Positions 9,322 through 17,527 of a DNA stretch of 53,783 bases are shown here, one piece after another. The notes under the pieces were generated by a model. The model had not been told where the DNA came from and ran no database searches. It was given only the letters and a program-made list of their open reading frames with translations. The stretch comes from Bacteroidota bacterium (GTDB lineage Bacteria; Bacteroidota; Bacteroidia; Flavobacteriales_D; Sanyastnellaceae), in contig NVXE01000005.1 of NCBI GenBank assembly GCA_002746975.1, positions 59,762 through 113,544 on the forward strand, given 5' to 3'. The translations under genes were made by a program, and so were the position numbers. Position 1 is the stretch's first letter. Each line of letters starts with the position of its first letter.

Positions 9322-9344
9322 TTGTGAGTTAAAGAAGCTCACAA
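9322..9344 (+). other. Intercistronic hairpin
   Basis: A 7-bp stem (TTGTGAG with CTCACAA) and a 9-nt loop lie between the protease gene and the next start codon at 9355. There is no T run, so it is not a typical terminator. It could shield the upstream message or partly attenuate read-through. Confidence 0.3.
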
Positions 9345-9354
9345 AGTAGACACT

Positions 9355-11220
9355 ATGACTTTTAATATAAAACAAATGATAGGAGCGGTGGCCATATTTT
9401 TGACCTCCGCTTCTGCATTTACTCAATGTACTACTTGTGCACCTGATTACACATGTGTCGCAAGCGGTTACCCAATACTTTGTCCTGAAACTCTTCCTGA
9501 TGGAACTACAGGTGTCGCATACGAAACTACTGCTACATTTAATATGCCTGGAACAGTTACAGACCCTAGTTCTGGAGTAGATGCATCTCTTGAAAGTATA
9601 ACTATTACAAGTATTACAGGCTTGCCTTATGGTCTTACGCTTACTCCCAGCAACCCCGATGGCATATATTACCCGGCAAGCGGCGAGAATTATGGTTGTG
9701 CAACTATTTGTGGAACGCCATTAGCTGCAGGCCAATATTTTGTAAGCATAAATGTTGCCGTTGTTGCTTCAGCTTTCGGATTCACTCAAACTTTAAATGA
9801 AACTTTCTCTCTTCCTCTCACGATTATTCAAGGTGAAGGAGGAGGAAATCCAAGTTTTTCAACTTCAGAAACAACAGGCTGCTCACCTTTAACTGTTGAT
9901 GTTGTTAATACTATCACAGGTCCCGGGGTTAGTTATGCTTGGGATTTCGGCGGTCCTTCAAGTGGTTCTACTATTACTTTGGATATATTAACTGATGACT
10001 ATCCTGGAGAAACGACCTGGATGATTACAGATGAAACTGGTGGGGTAGTCATATCTGGAGGCCCTTACTCTTTAAGCCAAACCCTATTTTCAGAAACCAT
10101 TTGTTTAGGTCCCGGTAATTACACTCTTATTGTAACAGATAGCTTTGGTGATGGAATGCAGTATGGAGGTGTTGTGGGTAATTATGCTCTAACAGATGGA
10201 GCAGGTGTAATCCTTGCTGAAATTGTAGCTGGAGGGAACTTTGGTACTCAGAGTATACATTCATTCACTATCGATTCTACTTCAGGACCTGGTGGATGCA
10301 TTCTTACTACGAGTAATCCTTCCGTAGTTTATGATATTCCGGGTACTTACAATCTTTCGCTAACAACTACTGTTAGTGAATTGACATTAATCGGACTAAA
10401 TATAATAACACTTGCAGGAGGTTGGAGTGGAGATGTAGAGGAGTTTTTTTGGGGCGCGCCCGATCCATTTTTTGTAATTGGGGGTGATGCTTCTTATACT
10501 TCTGATTGGATTGGAGATACTGAAACTCCTAATTTTACTGGATTAAGTATCCCTTTAGATTATGGCGGGACATATTCCTTTTCTTTTTATGATGATGATG
10601 ACATCTCTGCAAATGACTTCTTAGGAACCGCAAATTTCGTCGCGAATGTTCCTGGAGAGTTTACAATTAGTGGAGGAGGAACAACTGCTATACTTTCCAT
10701 AGTTGAAACTGTTAGCTCTCAATTTATAGATAGTGAACTGATAACAGTTTTTGAATCTCTAAATGTATGGGCTGATATAGATGGAGATGGTTATGGAGAC
10801 TTTAACGTGCCGATTAATGGATGTGACACATCTATTACTACAACATTCGCTTTTAACGGCGAAGATTGTAACGATGGTGATGCTTTAATGTTTCCAGGTG
10901 CTCCTGGCACATTTAGCGGAATAGACAACGATTGTAATTCGATTATTGAGGGTGATGAAATAATTACGATACTGGGCTGTGTTGATCCACTTGCTATAAA
11001 CTACGATCCTACAGCAACAACTTCAGATGGTACATGTGAGTATATTATATGTTCTGGTGACTATAATAATGATGGTGTAATTTCAGTAAGCGATTTATTA
11101 GAACTACTTTCAACTTTCGGATGCACGTCTAATTGTGTAACTGACTTAACTGGTGATGATATGGTGAGTGTTGGTGATTTACTAAATTTACTCTCTCTAT
11201 ACGGAACTAATTGTCCCTAA
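9355..11220 (+). CDS. Secreted modular protein: Ig-like domain, DSFGDGM module, MopE-type motif and dockerin-like tail
   Basis: 621 residues with a signal peptide ending near SASAFTQ. The N-terminal part (about 25-165) is a putative Ig-like domain (CPETLPDGTTGVAYE, CGTPLAAGQYFVSI) related to the protein at 11254. A PKD-like fragment (SYAWDFGGPSSG) is interrupted by a GETTW...GGPY...DSFGDGM module (about 203-285). Residues about 470-545 carry a MopE-like metal-binding motif (DIDGDGYGDF, EDCNDGDALMFPGAP, IDNDCNS). One GC-type Cys repeat follows, then two Cys-framed EF-hand-like repeats in the last 56 residues, ending YGTNCP. It is 45 bp after the protease gene. I see no enzyme active site; it is probably a surface or matrix binding protein. 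Confidence 0.78.
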   Translation: MTFNIKQMIGAVAIFLTSASAFTQCTTCAPDYTCVASGYPILCPETLPDGTTGVAYETTATFNMPGTVTDPSSGVDASLESITITSITGLPYGLTLTPSNPDGIYYPASGENYGCATICGTPLAAGQYFVSINVAVVASAFGFTQTLNETFSLPLTIIQGEGGGNPSFSTSETTGCSPLTVDVVNTITGPGVSYAWDFGGPSSGSTITLDILTDDYPGETTWMITDETGGVVISGGPYSLSQTLFSETICLGPGNYTLIVTDSFGDGMQYGGVVGNYALTDGAGVILAEIVAGGNFGTQSIHSFTIDSTSGPGGCILTTSNPSVVYDIPGTYNLSLTTTVSELTLIGLNIITLAGGWSGDVEEFFWGAPDPFFVIGGDASYTSDWIGDTETPNFTGLSIPLDYGGTYSFSFYDDDDISANDFLGTANFVANVPGEFTISGGGTTAILSIVETVSSQFIDSELITVFESLNVWADIDGDGYGDFNVPINGCDTSITTTFAFNGEDCNDGDALMFPGAPGTFSGIDNDCNSIIEGDEIITILGCVDPLAINYDPTATTSDGTCEYIICSGDYNNDGVISVSDLLELLSTFGCTSNCVTDLTGDDMVSVGDLLNLLSLYGTNCP

Positions 11221-11253
11221 ATTGATATAACACGTACTCAGAAACAAATTAAA

Positions 11254-12027
11254 ATGAAAAATATACTACTCGGTTTTTTTGCCATACTTACTATTGGAAG
11301 TGCCGCAGCTCAATGTACAGCTGACTTTAATTTTGGGCTTGAAACTTCAGGGATTTCGCCAAATCCTAACCTGGGGGAACAGTTTGCTCCTGCAATTGTT
11401 CTGCAACCTTATTATGATGTTCTACATATTCTAATTCCGCAATACGTTCTAGAAATTGATTCTACACTCCCCTTCTCTCCTACTACTCCACTTGATTCTA
11501 TCGAGTTAATAAGCATAGTAATGGTAGATTTAAATGACACTCTAACTACTTATACTCTTCCTCAAATCGGACTAGATGTCGTTTGTAACAACAATGGAGA
11601 TTCAGGTAATCCGTGTTCTTTTTTAGGAGGAAATCAGTACTGTGCAAGCATTGAAGGAACTCCTTTTCTTTCAGGCAGTTATAGAGCCGATATTACTGTA
11701 AAAGGTTGGGTTACGGTTTTTGGTTTCCCCTTCGGACAAGAACAACTATTTGGATCTCTAAATCTAAATATTGGTACAGAAGGATGCATGGACCCGCTTG
11801 CTGACAATTATGACCCTGCTGCGGTTATTGATGATGGATCTTGCTCTACAGCAATTGCCTGTTTTGGAGATTTAAACGGTGACTCAAGTGTATCCGTAGC
11901 TGATCTGTTATTGATCTTATCCGAATTCGGATGTACTTCAAATTGTAGTACAGACCTTAATAATGATGGTGTAACTAGTGTAGCAGACCTACTTGAATTA
12001 CTCTCTGTGTTTGGTACTCAATGTTAA
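11254..12027 (+). CDS. Small secreted protein: Ig-like domain, one GC repeat and dockerin-like tail
   Basis: 257 residues. Signal peptide MKNILLGFFAILTIGSAAAQ. The body (about 25-175) is related to the N-terminal domain of the preceding protein, as shown by the shared YC-A-S-I-x-GTP-x-x-SG-Y pattern and the following VFGFPFGQ / AFGFTQ stretch. A single GC-type repeat (GCMDPLADNYDPAA) comes next, and the last 55 residues are two Cys-framed EF-hand-like repeats (DLNGDSSVSVAD, DLNNDGVTSVAD) ending FGTQC. It is a minimal version of the architecture of its neighbour and lies 33 bp after it, so it is likely co-transcribed. The function is unknown. Confidence 0.75.
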   Translation: MKNILLGFFAILTIGSAAAQCTADFNFGLETSGISPNPNLGEQFAPAIVLQPYYDVLHILIPQYVLEIDSTLPFSPTTPLDSIELISIVMVDLNDTLTTYTLPQIGLDVVCNNNGDSGNPCSFLGGNQYCASIEGTPFLSGSYRADITVKGWVTVFGFPFGQEQLFGSLNLNIGTEGCMDPLADNYDPAAVIDDGSCSTAIACFGDLNGDSSVSVADLLLILSEFGCTSNCSTDLNNDGVTSVADLLELLSVFGTQC

Positions 12028-12049
12028 ATAAATTTTAAAAGTAAATTAT

Positions 12050-12079
12050 AGCTGGGTTTCCTCGCTAGGTCTTTCAGCT
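12050..12079 (+). terminator. Possible weak terminator
   Basis: AGCTG (12050-12054) can pair with CAGCT (12075-12079), with an inner CCT/AGG pairing, and is followed by CATTTTTG. It would end the transcript of the 6877-12027 set. The stem is short, so the call is tentative. Confidence 0.3.
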
Positions 12080-12126
12080 CATTTTTGTCTTAAATTGCAA
12101 CATCTATACGTAAAACTTTGAGATTA

Positions 12127-14577
12127 ATGTTTAAGTATCTACTATATATAAGTGTTTCTATTGTTCTGCTCACATCTACTCAAGTAGTTTTTGCACAATG
12201 CAATACGACGGTCAGTTTTGATGTAAATCTTTCAGCTGCACAAACCGCAAATCAGAATCTAGTTCTTAGTGGCACATTAACTCAAGTTCAATTTAATTTA
12301 AACTTTTCAGCTAATGGTGCTGAATGGCCCGCTGATATGATAGTAATCATAACAGGAGCTAATGGAAATTGTATGGCTGGAGAAGGATATAATATTAATC
12401 CTCCATCAAGCTGTTTTGCTATAGATTTTCCAGGCGGCTGGACATCTAGTACAAATGGATTCTACACATATACTATGTCAGCCGCAGCTGCAAACATATC
12501 TGGTGATGGAACCTGGTTGTTTTCTGTCCAAAATGGCTGGACATCTGCATCAAGTACTAATTACGACTTAGATATTGTTCTTTTCGGGGTTTGTGATCAA
12601 GGTGATTGCATGAACGTGTGGGCTTGTAATTATAATCCAAATGCTGCTTATGAAGACAATTCATTCTGTATCTATCCTGAATTTGGTTATGATTGTAACG
12701 GTAATTGTAATGCTGACGAAGATGGAGATGGTGTATGTGATATGTTTGAAGTTCCTGGATGTGACGACTTAGCTGCATGTAACTTCTCTTTATTAGCAAC
12801 TGACAACGACGGTTCATGCGGATATGCAAATCTTGATGAAGACTGTGAGGGTAATAGTCTTATACCACATTTCAATAATGCTCCTGAAGATATTTCGGTA
12901 AGTTGCTCTATGGTTCCCAATGCACCCACAGTGTACGCCTCTATTTCATCGTATGCCTCGGTTTTTGAAGCTGAACATAATCCAGACGGAAATTGTTATG
13001 CCGCTGTATGGGGAGTTACAATAGTTATGGATGAGAGTACTTTTGAAGGAAATTGCCCTGGAGAATACTCCATTGTTCGTCATTGGGTCGGAACAGATTG
13101 CATGGGGAGGCAGGTCGAACATACACAAACAATTTCTGTAATTGACAATACAGCCCCAGTTTTCACTTTCGGAATAGAACCTGTTACAACTACATGCCCT
13201 ATCCTACCTGCGTTCGAACAACCTATAGCAGAAGATGTTTGTAGTTCTCCAGTTGTTTACAATATTGAAGCAGAGTCTATACTTCCTGGCGAATGTGATG
13301 GTCGCTATTCTATTTATCGTCTTGTAACAGCTACAGATGCTTGTGGCAATAGTTCAACTGTAGAACAGGTAATTGAAGTAAATGATGAAACTGGGCCTAT
13401 TTGGTCTGAATTATTGCCAGAACAAGTTATTTCGTCAGCTATTGAAACCGAAGATTTCGGAATGCCAGTGGCGATGGATTTATGTAGCGATGTAACAATT
13501 CAAGTCGTGTCAGAATTAGGCCCAGGAATTTGTCCTCTAGCTGTTGAACTAACCAGGACTTTTATTGCTACTGATGCTTGTGGAAATGAGAGTGTCCCTT
13601 TTGTTCAAGTGATTAATGAGGACACTGATTTATTTACGTTTATTTCAGCTACATCTGATGCAACTTGTTCTTACTCTAGTGATGGATATGTCGTAGTTGA
13701 AACTTCTGGAGCAGTACCTCCTTATGATTTGTATTTCGGAAATGTCAATCCAGAAGCATTGTCTTCAGGAGAGTATACTGTTACTGTGAGTGATGCAAAT
13801 CTTTGCTCAACGACTCTTGACTATAGTATTTTCGCTCCTCCAGCACTTCAACTTTCACTAGAAAGTACAGAGCCCAACTGTTCCGATATGTTTTCAGGTA
13901 CAGTCACTGCAACAGCTGCCGGTGGAACAGGAGATTTAACTTATGACTGGGGGGGTATAAACCCCTTAGCCGTTGCTGGTGGGAACTACACCATAACTAT
14001 AGAAGATGAGAATGGATGTACTTTATCAGACGAAGTCATTGTAGAGTCTGCAATAATTCCAGTTGTTGGAGTTATTGATGGAAATACAGAGGTCATGTAC
14101 GGTGACTCAAGTGTTTATGAATACACTTATACCGCAGGAAGTTCGTACGAGTGGATGTTTTCTGGTGCAGATTCTCTAGTTGTTTCAAACATATTCGCTA
14201 TCTCATTACTTTGGAGCACAGAAGGCCCTGGGTATGTGTGTGTAACTGAAACAAATGCTTTCGGATGCGTCGGAGATCAGGTTTGTATTGAAACAAATGT
14301 ATCTGTGGGCGTTAATGAGCAATCGAGCGACATGAGTCATGAAAACCTTTATGTATTCCCTAACCCGTCCTCAGGTAAGTTCAGTTGCCACTTACCAGAG
14401 TCACTAAGTGGAGCTTTGGAGTGGAGTTTAATTGATTTAGGCGGTGCAATTGTTGGTAATGGATCTCTTTCCGCTAACTATGTTTCAGACCAAACTTTTG
14501 ACTTCTCACACTTATCAAATGGTAGCTACCTTCTTATTCTTGGAGACCATGCTATCTCTGTTCAAATAGCACGATAA
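12127..14577 (+). CDS. Secreted HYR/P-domain protein with T9SS type A sorting domain
   Basis: 816 residues from the ATG at 12127; a TTG nine bases upstream is in frame but less likely. Signal peptide MFKYLLYISVSIVLLTSTQ.., cut near VFAQ. The N-terminal region (about 25-155) resembles a proprotein-convertase P-like or jelly-roll domain. Two GC-type Cys repeats and a DEDGDGVCD loop follow, then several HYR-like Ig domains (VIDNTAPVF, VTATDACGNSS, FIATDACGNES), SprB-type repeats (GNYTITIEDENGCT) and a PKD-like segment. The last 80 or so residues form a T9SS type A sorting domain (VFPNPSSGKF ... LSNGSYLLIL). It differs from its upstream neighbours in having this domain and no EF-hand tail. Likely a surface adhesin or matrix protein exported through the T9SS. 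Confidence 0.82.
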   Translation: MFKYLLYISVSIVLLTSTQVVFAQCNTTVSFDVNLSAAQTANQNLVLSGTLTQVQFNLNFSANGAEWPADMIVIITGANGNCMAGEGYNINPPSSCFAIDFPGGWTSSTNGFYTYTMSAAAANISGDGTWLFSVQNGWTSASSTNYDLDIVLFGVCDQGDCMNVWACNYNPNAAYEDNSFCIYPEFGYDCNGNCNADEDGDGVCDMFEVPGCDDLAACNFSLLATDNDGSCGYANLDEDCEGNSLIPHFNNAPEDISVSCSMVPNAPTVYASISSYASVFEAEHNPDGNCYAAVWGVTIVMDESTFEGNCPGEYSIVRHWVGTDCMGRQVEHTQTISVIDNTAPVFTFGIEPVTTTCPILPAFEQPIAEDVCSSPVVYNIEAESILPGECDGRYSIYRLVTATDACGNSSTVEQVIEVNDETGPIWSELLPEQVISSAIETEDFGMPVAMDLCSDVTIQVVSELGPGICPLAVELTRTFIATDACGNESVPFVQVINEDTDLFTFISATSDATCSYSSDGYVVVETSGAVPPYDLYFGNVNPEALSSGEYTVTVSDANLCSTTLDYSIFAPPALQLSLESTEPNCSDMFSGTVTATAAGGTGDLTYDWGGINPLAVAGGNYTITIEDENGCTLSDEVIVESAIIPVVGVIDGNTEVMYGDSSVYEYTYTAGSSYEWMFSGADSLVVSNIFAISLLWSTEGPGYVCVTETNAFGCVGDQVCIETNVSVGVNEQSSDMSHENLYVFPNPSSGKFSCHLPESLSGALEWSLIDLGGAIVGNGSLSANYVSDQTFDFSHLSNGSYLLILGDHAISVQIAR

Positions 14578-14601
14578 TTATAATTTCACATTAAAAATGG
14601 A

Positions 14602-14631
14602 GAGAGGAGTCAAAATTAATTGACTCCTCTC
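14602..14631. terminator. Bidirectional terminator between the HYR-protein gene and rnpB
   Basis: A perfect 12-bp stem (14602-14613 with 14620-14631) and a 6-nt AATTAA loop. The plus strand continues ATTTTTACGG, the minus strand TCCATTTTTAA. It can end both the secreted-protein gene to the left and the RNase P RNA gene read from the right. Confidence 0.85.
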
Positions 14632-14636
14632 ATTTT

Positions 14637-14997
14637 TACGGTGTAAGCCGGATTCTGTTCTCCGATTCAGTGATAACACTTTATCGAAGCTTCATCATTG
14701 ATCTAGTGCGACCTACCCTCTAGTATCGAACGAGTAGCCCTCAAACACTAGTTTACATGGTCTTGCAGCCCATAAGGTTTACCTAAGCTAATGAATCACT
14801 TCATTACTGGTGAGCTCTTACCTCACCTTTTCAGCCTTACCTGTTCTCAAGTTTTTCAACCTAAGTCATCGGCGGTTTAAATCTCTTTAGCACTTTCTGT
14901 GTCATCTCGTTAGACGACCCTTCCTTTTGAGAAGTATGGTACTCTACGCTGTCCGGACTTTCCTCCCCGATTTAATGAGGCGATGAAGTCAACCGTG
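14637..14997 (-). ncRNA. rnpB: RNase P RNA (bacterial type A)
   Basis: On the minus strand the 5' part contains GAGGAAAGTCCGGAC and the 3' part ACAGAATCCGGCTTAC, the two conserved strands that form helix P4 in bacterial RNase P RNA. The ends pair as P1: ACGGT (minus strand from 14996) with ACCGT (ending 14638). The length of about 360 nt fits. It is the catalytic RNA that matures tRNA 5' ends. A TAAATTTG -7 box at 15001-15008 puts the start close to 14996, where P1 begins. The ends are good to a few bases. Confidence 0.95.
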
Positions 14998-15000
14998 ACA

Positions 15001-15008
15001 CAAATTTA
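15001..15008 (-). promoter_or_regulatory. rnpB -7 promoter box
   Basis: TAAATTTG on the minus strand matches the Bacteroidota -7 consensus TAnnTTTG. It sits about five bases before the first base of helix P1. The -33 element is weak (TTTA about 22 bases upstream). Confidence 0.5.
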
Positions 15009-15030
15009 ACAATTATGCAACTTGTATTAG

Positions 15031-15038
15031 TAAATTTG
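15031..15038 (+). promoter_or_regulatory. Candidate -7 box of the PD40 lipoprotein gene
   Basis: TAAATTTG on the plus strand ends four bases before the ATG at 15043. If used, the transcript would be leaderless or nearly so. It mirrors the rnpB box at 15001-15008. No clear -33 TTG at the right spacing, so the call is tentative. Confidence 0.3.
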
Positions 15039-15042
15039 GCAA

Positions 15043-16176
15043 ATGAAATTAAACCTACCGCTAAGTCTTCTAATTATTGCATCCTCCGCTCTCATTAATA
15101 GCTGTTCTAACTCCAGTGAAAACACACACTCAGACTATCATCTTGGAAACTCAGTGCAAAATAATTTTTCAGAAGATGGTATAACTTATGAAAAGGAAAT
15201 AAACCTTTCAAACATGCATCAATTCACTTTCGGTGGGGATAATGCTGAAGCTTATTGGTCTTTTGATTCGAACTCGCTTGTATTCCAAACCTCAAATCCT
15301 AAAGGAGGAATCCAGTGCGATCAAATATTCGTGATGAATGTAGATTCAGATGGAACGCCTTCTGAAACTCCTCCTTCTCGAGTTTCTAACGGACTCGGAA
15401 GAACTACTTGTGCTTACTTTATGCCTGGAGATTCTACTGTCGTTTACGCCTCTACCCACTTAGGAGATGTGAACTGTCCTCCTGTGCCTGAGAGAGGTGT
15501 AGAAGGAAGATATGTTTGGGCTATATACCCTGACTTTGACATCTTCGAAACTGATTTGAAAGGAAATATAGTGAACCAACTTACAGATTTTGAGGGGTAC
15601 GATGCAGAAGCTACACTTTCGCCACAGGGGGATAAAATCGTTTTCACAAGTACTAGAAGTGGGGATTTAGAGCTTTACACATGTAACCTTGACGGTAGTA
15701 ACGTCTTTCAAATCACTAATGAATTAGGATATGACGGAGGTGCATTCTTCTCGCCAGATGGAGAGTGGCTTGTTTGGAGATCTTCGCGACCTAAGACTGA
15801 TGAGGAAGTGAAAAAATATCAAGACTTACTTGCAAATGACCTTGTAGAACCAACAGACATGGAGTTGTTTATAGGACGAGTTGATGGAACTGACATAAGA
15901 CAAATCACGGAATTAGGCGGAGCTAACTGGGCTCCATACTTTCATCCTGATGGAGATAAAATATTATTTTCTACCAATCATCATACAGGAGGTTTTCCTT
16001 TTAATATTTTCATGATAAATATTGATGGAACAGGATTAACTCAGATTACTTTTGATAATGCTTTTGATAGCTTTCCAATGTTTTCACCTGACGGAAAGCG
16101 TTTGGCCTTTTCTTCTAACAGAAACAATGGCCGCACAAGAGCTACAAATGTATTCGTAGCAAACTGGAATGACTAA
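15043..16176 (+). CDS. TolB-like PD40 beta-propeller lipoprotein
   Basis: 377 residues. The N-terminus is a lipoprotein signal (lipobox LINSC, Cys21). The body has repeated PD40/WD40-like blades: LSPQGDKIVFTSTRSG, FSPDGEWLVWRSSR, FHPDGDKILFSTNHH and FSPDGKRLAFSSNRN, as in TolB and the DPP-type beta-propeller. There is no peptidase domain and no Pal/OmpA domain, so it is a stand-alone propeller tethered to a membrane, probably facing the periplasm. Its stop overlaps the start of the next gene (TAATG), so the two are translationally linked. The substrate or partner is unknown. Confidence 0.8.
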   Translation: MKLNLPLSLLIIASSALINSCSNSSENTHSDYHLGNSVQNNFSEDGITYEKEINLSNMHQFTFGGDNAEAYWSFDSNSLVFQTSNPKGGIQCDQIFVMNVDSDGTPSETPPSRVSNGLGRTTCAYFMPGDSTVVYASTHLGDVNCPPVPERGVEGRYVWAIYPDFDIFETDLKGNIVNQLTDFEGYDAEATLSPQGDKIVFTSTRSGDLELYTCNLDGSNVFQITNELGYDGGAFFSPDGEWLVWRSSRPKTDEEVKKYQDLLANDLVEPTDMELFIGRVDGTDIRQITELGGANWAPYFHPDGDKILFSTNHHTGGFPFNIFMINIDGTGLTQITFDNAFDSFPMFSPDGKRLAFSSNRNNGRTRATNVFVANWND

Positions 16177-16757
16177 TGAAAAAATACTATTTACTTCACA
16201 AACCTTATGGTATGCTCAGTCAATTTACTCGTGAGGGTGGTCATCCATCACTTGCAGATGTTGACTTTACATTTGAAACTGACGTTTATTCCGTAGGAAG
16301 ATTAGATACTGATAGCGAAGGACTTCTTCTACTTACTAACGATAAACGACTTAATTCAGAGTTGCTATCTCCTGAAAATGGACATCCTAGAACCTATCAC
16401 GCTCAAGTTGAAGGCGCACCTGAATTTTCTGATGTTAGGAAGCTACAAAATCCTATGAAACTTAAAATTAAAGGGAAGGAATTCACAACGCGACCTTGCC
16501 GAGTCTCTATCTTAGAACCTCAGCCTGACTATGTCGATAGACTTCCTCCTGTAAGAGTACGAAAATCTATTCCTGATACTTGGATATCAATTACTTTAAC
16601 AGAGGGTAAAAACCGGCAAGTAAGACGAATGACTGCAGGAGCTGGATTTCCTACCTTAAGACTAATTCGAGAGGCTATAGGTCCCTTTAAACTAAAAGGT
16701 CTAAAAGCTGGAGAAGTTAGAGAATTAACTGAAGAAGAAGTAGGGAAGTTAATATAG
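16176..16757 (+). CDS. rluE: RsuA/RluE-type 23S rRNA pseudouridine synthase
   Basis: 193 residues. It starts directly with the catalytic domain (YYLLHKPYGMLSQF), lacking an S4 domain as in RluE. The active-site motif is intact: VGRLDTDSEGLLLLTND, catalytic Asp44. Later family motifs are present (ITLTEGKNRQVRRM, ..GFPTLRLIREAIG). RluE modifies U2457 of 23S rRNA in E. coli; the exact target here is inferred. It overlaps the PD40 lipoprotein gene by one base and is followed after 17 bp by plsC, so the three likely form one operon. It contrasts with the inactive-looking RluA-like protein at the left edge. Confidence 0.88.
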   Translation: MKKYYLLHKPYGMLSQFTREGGHPSLADVDFTFETDVYSVGRLDTDSEGLLLLTNDKRLNSELLSPENGHPRTYHAQVEGAPEFSDVRKLQNPMKLKIKGKEFTTRPCRVSILEPQPDYVDRLPPVRVRKSIPDTWISITLTEGKNRQVRRMTAGAGFPTLRLIREAIGPFKLKGLKAGEVRELTEEEVGKLI

Positions 16758-16774
16758 ATTCAAAATAAAAAATC

Positions 16775-17527
16775 ATGATAAGATCATTTATCGCCATCAT
16801 TTCATCAGCTTGGTGGTGTGGATTAGCTGTTGTCGTATTAATGATTTCTCCTAAAAGTTCAGATTTTGTATTAATAAAATTAGCCAAAAAATACTGGAGC
16901 GCACCTCTCATTAAATGGATAGTAGGAGTTGACTTAGAAGTCCAAATAAACCCCAAAACGCAGGCTCTACTCAATAGCGGTAAAGGAGCTGTTTTAATGG
17001 CAAATCACTCCAGCTTTTTAGATATTAATGTCGCTTTTGCTGCTTGTCCAGCACCTATAGTATTTCTTGCAAAGGCTAGTATTAGAAAAATCCCTTTGCT
17101 AGGTGGAGCAAACGCAAGAGTAGGAACTGTTTTTGTAGAAAGGGGTAATAAAAAATCAGCTAGAGTAGCAATTTCTACTTTAGTAGAGACAATAAAGAAT
17201 GGACGCTGCGTTTTGGTCTTTCCAGAAGGAACGAGATCAGATAAAGGCAGTGGTGAGATTAGGCCTTTCAAAAAGGGTGGTTTTCATCTTGCTTTTAAAG
17301 CTAATGCTCCTGTTATACCAGTATATTTTGATGGAGTAGGCCCGCTATTGCCCAAGGGACATTTCGCTATACGTAGGAATACTAATTCTACACGTAAAGT
17401 GAAAGTCATCTTCGGAGCTCCAATAATTGATGAAAAACACTCTGTAACAAGTTTAAAAGATGAGTGCTACGAGTCTTTAAAAGCAATTTCACAAGCGAGA
17501 ACTAAGCCCTCTCTAATAGCGCGTTGA
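16775..17527 (+). CDS. plsC: 1-acyl-sn-glycerol-3-phosphate acyltransferase (PlsC family)
   Basis: 250 residues. An N-terminal hydrophobic segment (about 5-25) anchors it to the inner membrane. The acyltransferase motifs are present: NHSSFLD (His78, Asp83, the HX4D pair), FVERGNK (about 120-126), FPEGTRSDKG (149-158) and a VIPVYFDGVG block. It transfers an acyl group to lysophosphatidic acid in phospholipid synthesis. The last 61 bp overlap the tail of the convergent FadH-like gene, and no terminator hairpin is evident between them. Third gene after the PD40 lipoprotein and rluE. Confidence 0.9.
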   Translation: MIRSFIAIISSAWWCGLAVVVLMISPKSSDFVLIKLAKKYWSAPLIKWIVGVDLEVQINPKTQALLNSGKGAVLMANHSSFLDINVAFAACPAPIVFLAKASIRKIPLLGGANARVGTVFVERGNKKSARVAISTLVETIKNGRCVLVFPEGTRSDKGSGEIRPFKKGGFHLAFKANAPVIPVYFDGVGPLLPKGHFAIRRNTNSTRKVKVIFGAPIIDEKHSVTSLKDECYESLKAISQARTKPSLIAR

